Source: JBARCX01 sp049794535 (GTDB lineage Bacteria; Pseudomonadota; Gammaproteobacteria; Xanthomonadales; Rhodanobacteraceae). Taken from it: 10,293 bases of DNA. The position numbers and the translations under genes were made by a program. The stretch lies in the NCBI GenBank assembly GCA_049794535.1, contig JBARCX010000215.1, forward strand, positions 1 to 10,293, written 5' to 3'. Of this stretch, positions 7,126 through 10,293 are shown in pieces (positions within the stretch are counted from its first letter, which is position 1; every line of letters starts with the position of its first letter). Below the pieces are notes generated by a model. It was not told where the DNA came from. It saw only the letters and a list, made by a program, of their open reading frames with translations, and searched no databases.

Positions 7126-8058
7126 ATGACCACTATCCACGGCATCCACACCATCGACACAGGTTTTGTTCGGCCGCAATTTGACGCGGCGTATCTCATG
7201 GTGGAGAACGGCCGTGGCGCATTCATCGACTGCGGCACCTACTACTCGGTGCCGCGCATGCTTGCTGCGCTGGATAAGGCCGGGCTGACGCCAGCACAGG
7301 TGGATTGGTTGATACTCACCCATGTGCATCTGGATCATGCGGGTGGCGCAGGCGAATTGATCGCGCAGCTTCCGAATGCAAAACTCGTTGTGCATCCACG
7401 CGGTGCCCGACACATGATCGACCCATCGCAGCTTTGGGCCGGTGCCAGTGCAGTGTATGGCGAAGCAGTGATGGAGCAGACCTATGGACGGCTTCGGCCC
7501 ATTCCCGCCGAACGCGTCGTCGAGGCTCCCGATGGATACGTGGTGGATCTGGCGGGACGCTCACTACGTTGCATCGATTCGCCAGGTCACGCGAAGCACC
7601 ACTTTTGTGTCTACGACGAACGCGCCAACGTATGTTTCACCGGAGACACGTTCGGCCTGAGCTATCGCGAATTCGATACGGCAAACGGCCCGTTCATTCT
7701 CCCCACCACATCACCGGTGCAGTTCGATCCGGATGCACTACATGCATCGATCAACCGCCTGCTCGCGCTTAAACCCACAGCGATGTACCTCACCCACTAC
7801 GGTCGGGTGGAGCATATCGAAAAGCTGGCAAACGACCTGCACGAACAAATCGACGCCATGGTAACGATGGCACAAGCCGTGAATGGCAAAGCAGATCGTC
7901 ACGCTGCTCTCAGCGATGCACTCGCCAGTTTTTATGCACAACGCGCTGAGGCGCACGGCTGGACACAAGGCCTCAAGGTACTATGCGCCCTGCTAGGTAT
8001 GGATATCGAATTGAATGCACAGGGGCTCGCGGTGTGGCTCGATCGAAAAGCTGGCTAG
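7126..8058 (+). CDS. MBL-fold metallo-hydrolase
   Basis: Metallo-beta-lactamase-fold hydrolase of 310 residues with an intact two-metal site: H66, H68, D70 and H71 in THVHLDHAGG, H155 in DSPGHAKHH, D174 in CFTGDTFG, and H224 in LTHYGR. The order and spacing match glyoxalase II-like and related thioester or lactone hydrolases rather than true beta-lactamases. Residues about 230-310 form a helical C-terminal extension of unknown role. There is no signal peptide, so it should be cytoplasmic. The substrate is unknown. The ATG at 7126 follows CGAGACCACC, a weak ribosome binding site. The gap before the gene holds TTGACC at 7029-7034 and a small dyad (ACGGA, 7100-7104, with TCCGT, 7110-7114), neither convincing. 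It is the last gene of the metabolic block before the secretion locus, and no intrinsic terminator follows. Confidence 0.92.
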   Translation: MTTIHGIHTIDTGFVRPQFDAAYLMVENGRGAFIDCGTYYSVPRMLAALDKAGLTPAQVDWLILTHVHLDHAGGAGELIAQLPNAKLVVHPRGARHMIDPSQLWAGASAVYGEAVMEQTYGRLRPIPAERVVEAPDGYVVDLAGRSLRCIDSPGHAKHHFCVYDERANVCFTGDTFGLSYREFDTANGPFILPTTSPVQFDPDALHASINRLLALKPTAMYLTHYGRVEHIEKLANDLHEQIDAMVTMAQAVNGKADRHAALSDALASFYAQRAEAHGWTQGLKVLCALLGMDIELNAQGLAVWLDRKAG

Positions 8059-8083
8059 CATCCACACCGTTTGCCTAATTAGA

Positions 8084-8096
8084 GCGTCTTAGACGC
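8084..8096. promoter_or_regulatory. 13-bp palindrome upstream of virD4, possible operator
   Basis: GCGTCT-T-AGACGC is a perfect odd palindrome with six-base arms, in the 173-base gap between the MBL hydrolase gene and virD4. It lies 26 bases after the hydrolase stop and about 60 bases before a consensus -35 box. The one-base centre suits a protein-binding site better than an RNA hairpin, although an outer GAGC/GCTC pair could extend a stem. No T run follows, so a classical terminator is unlikely. Confidence 0.35.
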
Positions 8097-8157
8097 CTGC
8101 TCGCGATTAAAGCAACTGACGAAACCTACCGATACGTCGCGCGGCCGGCGCCCTGAT

Positions 8158-8187
8158 TTGACAGGCCGATATGGATGGGACCAGCAT
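8158..8187 (+). promoter_or_regulatory. Candidate virD4 promoter
   Basis: TTGACA at 8158-8163 is a perfect sigma-70 -35 box. The best -10 candidate, CAGCAT at 8182-8187 after an 18-base spacer, matches only three of six bases. A weak or activator-dependent promoter would fit. The start of transcription would be near 8194, about 38 bases before virD4. Confidence 0.35.
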
Positions 8188-8202
8188 CGAACGCGCAGGG
8201 TC

Positions 8203-8235
8203 ATGGAGATTGTCGCAAGGAGTGCGAAGCAATGA
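8203..8235 (+). CDS. Possible 10-codon leader ORF overlapping the virD4 start
   Basis: ATG at 8203 opens a ten-codon frame (MEIVARSAKQ) ending in TGA at 8233-8235, which overlaps the virD4 ATG at 8232 as ATGA. The virD4 Shine-Dalgarno site lies inside it. AGGG stands only two bases before its ATG, so its own translation signal is poor. It could couple translation, or be coincidence. Confidence 0.2.
   Translation: MEIVARSAKQ
8217..8222 (+). promoter_or_regulatory. Ribosome binding site fixing the virD4 start
   Basis: AAGGAG ends nine bases before the ATG at 8232. The two in-frame alternatives upstream do not have such a site: the ATG at 8175 would add 19 hydrophilic residues ahead of the first membrane helix. 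Confidence 0.7.
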
Positions 8236-10037
8236 GCTCGGGCAAGCTGTTTTTTGCGTTGGTGTTGCTGTTGACGGTTTTAGCGGGAGGCTGGTTCTTC
8301 TCCAACTATCTCGTTCTACTTTTGCTCGGACTGCACAACGAGCCACCGGCCTGGAACACGTGGTGGCAGTACGTGCAGGCGATGGATCTGCCGCCGTTCG
8401 CGCCCTACGTCATGCGGATCAAACTCACCGGTGCCATCGGCTTCGGTCTGCCGCTGCTGGCCTGGGTCGGCCTTTTGATTCCGCTGCTCCGATCCAAATC
8501 CGAATCGCTGCACGGCGATGCGAGCTTCGCCACTCTGGCCGATCTGAAAAAAGCCGGGCTGCTCAAGCGAACCCCGCAAAGCATCCTCATTGGCAAGTAC
8601 AAAGGCCACTACCTGTGGTTGGGCGGTGCGCAGCATGCCATCGTCATCAGCCCCACACGCAGCGGCAAAACTGCCAGCATCGCCATGCCCGCGCTGCTTA
8701 CCTATCAGCACTCCATGGTAGTGCTGGATCTCAAAGGCGAGCTGCGCAAGGGCACCAGCGGTCTCCGCCTTGCGCTCGGGCAGCGCGTCTACACCTGGGC
8801 TCCCTATGAGGAGAATCGCCGTACCCACCGCTTCAACCCGTTCACCCTGCTCGCCGGCATGAAAGCGGGCGAGTGCATAGGTGGCATCCAGACCTTGTCC
8901 GCCATCCTGTATCCGGACGAGCCCGGCAAAGACCCGTTCTGGACCGCGCAGAGCCGCTCGGCGTTTACCGCGTTTGCCTCCTACATGTTCGAGGCGTGGG
9001 ATCACCAGATGAAACGGCTGATCGCCAGCGATATACCCGCGGCGCTGATCCCCGATATCAACACCTCGCCGACGTTCCCCAGCCTCGAGCGCATTCTGCA
9101 CTTGTCCAGCGGTAGGGATAACCAAAGCACCAAGGAGATGCTGCAAGCCATCCTCCGGGATCCCAACCAGGGTTTCGTGAGCCCACAAACGCGTACCAGG
9201 TTCAGCACCCTCGCCGGACTGGCCGAGCAGACCTTCAGCTCGGTCATCGCCACCATGCAGGCCCCGCTGCAGCAATTCCTCAACCCGATTCTGGCGGCTG
9301 CCACCAACGCCACCGACTTCGACATCACCACGCTACGCCGCTACCCCACCACCCTGTACGTCGATATCCCCACCAACAAGCTCGACGAAAGCAGCAAGCT
9401 GCTCAACATCTTCTTCAGCTGCGTCATCGGCAACAACCTCGACCAGCAGTTGGGCGAAGACCCTGGCCTGAAATACCAGATGCTGATGCTGATGGACGAG
9501 TTCACCGCCATGGGCCGGGTGGACGTATGGTCCAAGCGCATCTCCATCGCCGCCAGTTACGGCGTGCGCGACCTGTGCATCGTGCAGAGCCGCGCGCAGC
9601 TGCGCTCTGCCTATGGCGACAACGACGCGCAGAACTTCATCACCAATCACGGCGCGCAAATCGTATTCGCACCGCGCGAGCAGAGCGACGCGAACGAATA
9701 CAGCGACATGCTCGGTTACAGAACCATTCGCAAACAACATCGCAGCACCAGTCGCGGCGGCGGTTCCAATCAAACATCTACCAGCTACAGCGAAGAGCGC
9801 CGTGCGTTGTTCCTGCCGCAGGAGATCAAGGAACTGCCCAGCGACGACGAGCTGATTTTCTATGAAGGCTGCAAGCCGATTCGGGCGAAGAAGAACTGGT
9901 TCTTCAAGGACAAAATCCTCAAGAAGCTGGCCAACATGCCGCCGGTGGTGAATGAGGCCGTAGCGGCAGTACAGCCACCGCGAGTCTTCGCGCTGACGGA
10001 TGCCAGCAAGGCAGTATTGAGAGGTCGTAGCCCATGA
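8232..10037 (+). CDS. virD4: VirD4 type IV secretion coupling protein
   Basis: Inner-membrane ATPase that recruits substrates to a type IV secretion channel, 601 residues from the chosen start. Two membrane helices (about 5-34 and 64-87) flank a short periplasmic loop. The Walker A motif SPTRSGKT is at 140-147, with LDLKGE at 165-170, and the Walker B MLMLMDEF is at 417-424 with D422 and E423. The conserved QSRAQL and TNHGAQIVFA of the VirD4/TraG family follow at 452-457 and 471-480. Residues about 225-365 hold the mostly helical all-alpha domain, which in the Xanthomonas antibacterial system binds the XVIPCD tail of toxins. The region from about 500 to 524 is rich in Ser, Arg, Gly and Gln and probably flexible. 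The gene is preceded by AAGGAG. It is followed at once by a lipoprotein gene overlapping by ATGA and has no relaxase neighbour in view, which favours a protein-exporting rather than conjugative system. That assignment is inferred. Confidence 0.93.
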   Translation: MSSGKLFFALVLLLTVLAGGWFFSNYLVLLLLGLHNEPPAWNTWWQYVQAMDLPPFAPYVMRIKLTGAIGFGLPLLAWVGLLIPLLRSKSESLHGDASFATLADLKKAGLLKRTPQSILIGKYKGHYLWLGGAQHAIVISPTRSGKTASIAMPALLTYQHSMVVLDLKGELRKGTSGLRLALGQRVYTWAPYEENRRTHRFNPFTLLAGMKAGECIGGIQTLSAILYPDEPGKDPFWTAQSRSAFTAFASYMFEAWDHQMKRLIASDIPAALIPDINTSPTFPSLERILHLSSGRDNQSTKEMLQAILRDPNQGFVSPQTRTRFSTLAGLAEQTFSSVIATMQAPLQQFLNPILAAATNATDFDITTLRRYPTTLYVDIPTNKLDESSKLLNIFFSCVIGNNLDQQLGEDPGLKYQMLMLMDEFTAMGRVDVWSKRISIAASYGVRDLCIVQSRAQLRSAYGDNDAQNFITNHGAQIVFAPREQSDANEYSDMLGYRTIRKQHRSTSRGGGSNQTSTSYSEERRALFLPQEIKELPSDDELIFYEGCKPIRAKKNWFFKDKILKKLANMPPVVNEAVAAVQPPRVFALTDASKAVLRGRSP

Positions 10038-10293
10038 AAAAAACATGCCTCTCGCTTGGCATGATGGGGCTTGTGATTCTGCTGGCTGGCTGCAACGTGC
10101 CTTCGTCGAACGTGTCGACCGATGGTTCCGCTTCGACTCCATTGAGCCAGTCAAGCTGGTTCAATCCGGCCAACACGTTCAAGAACCCACAGGCTCTAGC
10201 GCTGGCGCGTGCGGCGCAGGACAACAACGCCGAGGAAGTGCGGCGACTGATCAAAGACGAACACATCAATCCGGATACGCTTTTCAGCGACGA
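10034..10293 (+). CDS. Ankyrin-repeat lipoprotein, 3' end beyond right edge
   Basis: The ATG overlaps the virD4 stop as ATGA, and AGAGG ends nine bases upstream, so translational coupling with virD4 is likely. The 86 complete codons seen encode a lipoprotein signal peptide: MKK, a hydrophobic stretch to about residue 19, and the lipobox LAGC with the lipidated Cys at 20. The next residue is Asn, not Asp, which predicts export to the outer membrane. A flexible Ser/Thr/Asn-rich linker (about 21-50) leads into ALARAAQDNNAEEVRRLI and HINPDTLF (about 57-84). This helix-turn pattern looks like the first ankyrin repeat. The remainder is outside the window. It could be an accessory part of the secretion machine or a periplasmic immunity protein against a secreted toxin. 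It is too long before the repeat to be a simple VirB7, but a VirB7-like role cannot be excluded. Confidence 0.75.
   Translation, partial: MKKTCLSLGMMGLVILLAGCNVPSSNVSTDGSASTPLSQSSWFNPANTFKNPQALALARAAQDNNAEEVRRLIKDEHINPDTLFSD

Noticed and set aside
8171..8231. Upstream start of virD4 at 8175
   Set aside because: It would add a hydrophilic tail before the first membrane helix and has no ribosome binding site, while AAGGAG precedes the ATG at 8232.
8059..8231. Intrinsic terminator after the MBL hydrolase gene
   Set aside because: The palindrome has a one-base centre and is not followed by a T run.
8316..9275. Open 319-codon frame on the minus strand inside virD4
   Set aside because: It is antisense to a coupling protein with full Walker motifs, shows no family-like sequence, and results from GC-rich codon bias in the real gene.
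9333..10154. Open 273-codon frame on the minus strand across the virD4 end
   Set aside because: It is antisense to virD4 and to the lipoprotein start; the translation shows low-complexity Val/Ala/Asp runs and no recognisable motif.
8232..10293. Conjugative plasmid or integrative element border
   Set aside because: No relaxase, oriT, integrase, tRNA end or flanking direct repeat is visible in the window; a coupling protein alone does not show conjugation.
1..10293. tRNA, rRNA, CRISPR array, insertion sequence or riboswitch
   Set aside because: I read the gaps on both strands and found no cloverleaf, repeat-spacer pattern, terminal inverted repeats with transposase, or known riboswitch core.

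Overview
The window looks like a chromosomal stretch from a moderately GC-rich gammaproteobacterium, probably a member of the Xanthomonadales (Rhodanobacteraceae or Xanthomonadaceae). This is inferred from gene content, chiefly a Xanthomonas-type VirD4 coupling protein followed by a lipoprotein gene, and from the protein flavour. I cannot name a genus. No rRNA, tRNA, insertion sequence, CRISPR array or phage gene is visible. Gaps between genes are all shorter than about 250 bases.

Layout, left to right. (1) 1-1362, minus strand: a methyl-accepting chemotaxis protein whose C-terminus lies beyond the left edge. A good flagellar sigma-28 type promoter lies just upstream of it. (2) 1518-2243, plus strand: a 2-oxoglutarate/Fe(II) oxygenase diverging from the chemoreceptor. 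Its stop codon overlaps that of (3), a convergent TRIC-family membrane channel gene on the minus strand (2240-2884). (4) 3096-8058: five plus-strand genes for small-molecule redox and detoxification. They are a short-chain dehydrogenase, an AraC-type regulator, a pirin, a PIG3-type quinone oxidoreductase and an MBL-fold hydrolase. Gaps of 43 to 165 bases and an 11-bp perfect inverted repeat after the pirin gene suggest two or more transcription units rather than one operon. (5) 8232 to the right edge: the start of a type IV secretion locus, with virD4 overlapping by ATGA a gene for an ankyrin-repeat lipoprotein that runs off the window.

How the parts may work together. The chemoreceptor acts in flagellar chemotaxis and is probably expressed with the late flagellar genes. 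The AraC regulator may control the adjacent dehydrogenase. The quinone oxidoreductase and pirin are typical of responses to quinones, flavonoids or other electrophiles. The right-hand end is the most interesting part. The coupling protein would recruit effectors to a type IV secretion machine that, in Xanthomonas and Stenotrophomonas, kills neighbouring bacteria. The ankyrin lipoprotein stitched to it may be an accessory component or an immunity protein. The window does not show the VirB genes, so the type of system is inferred.
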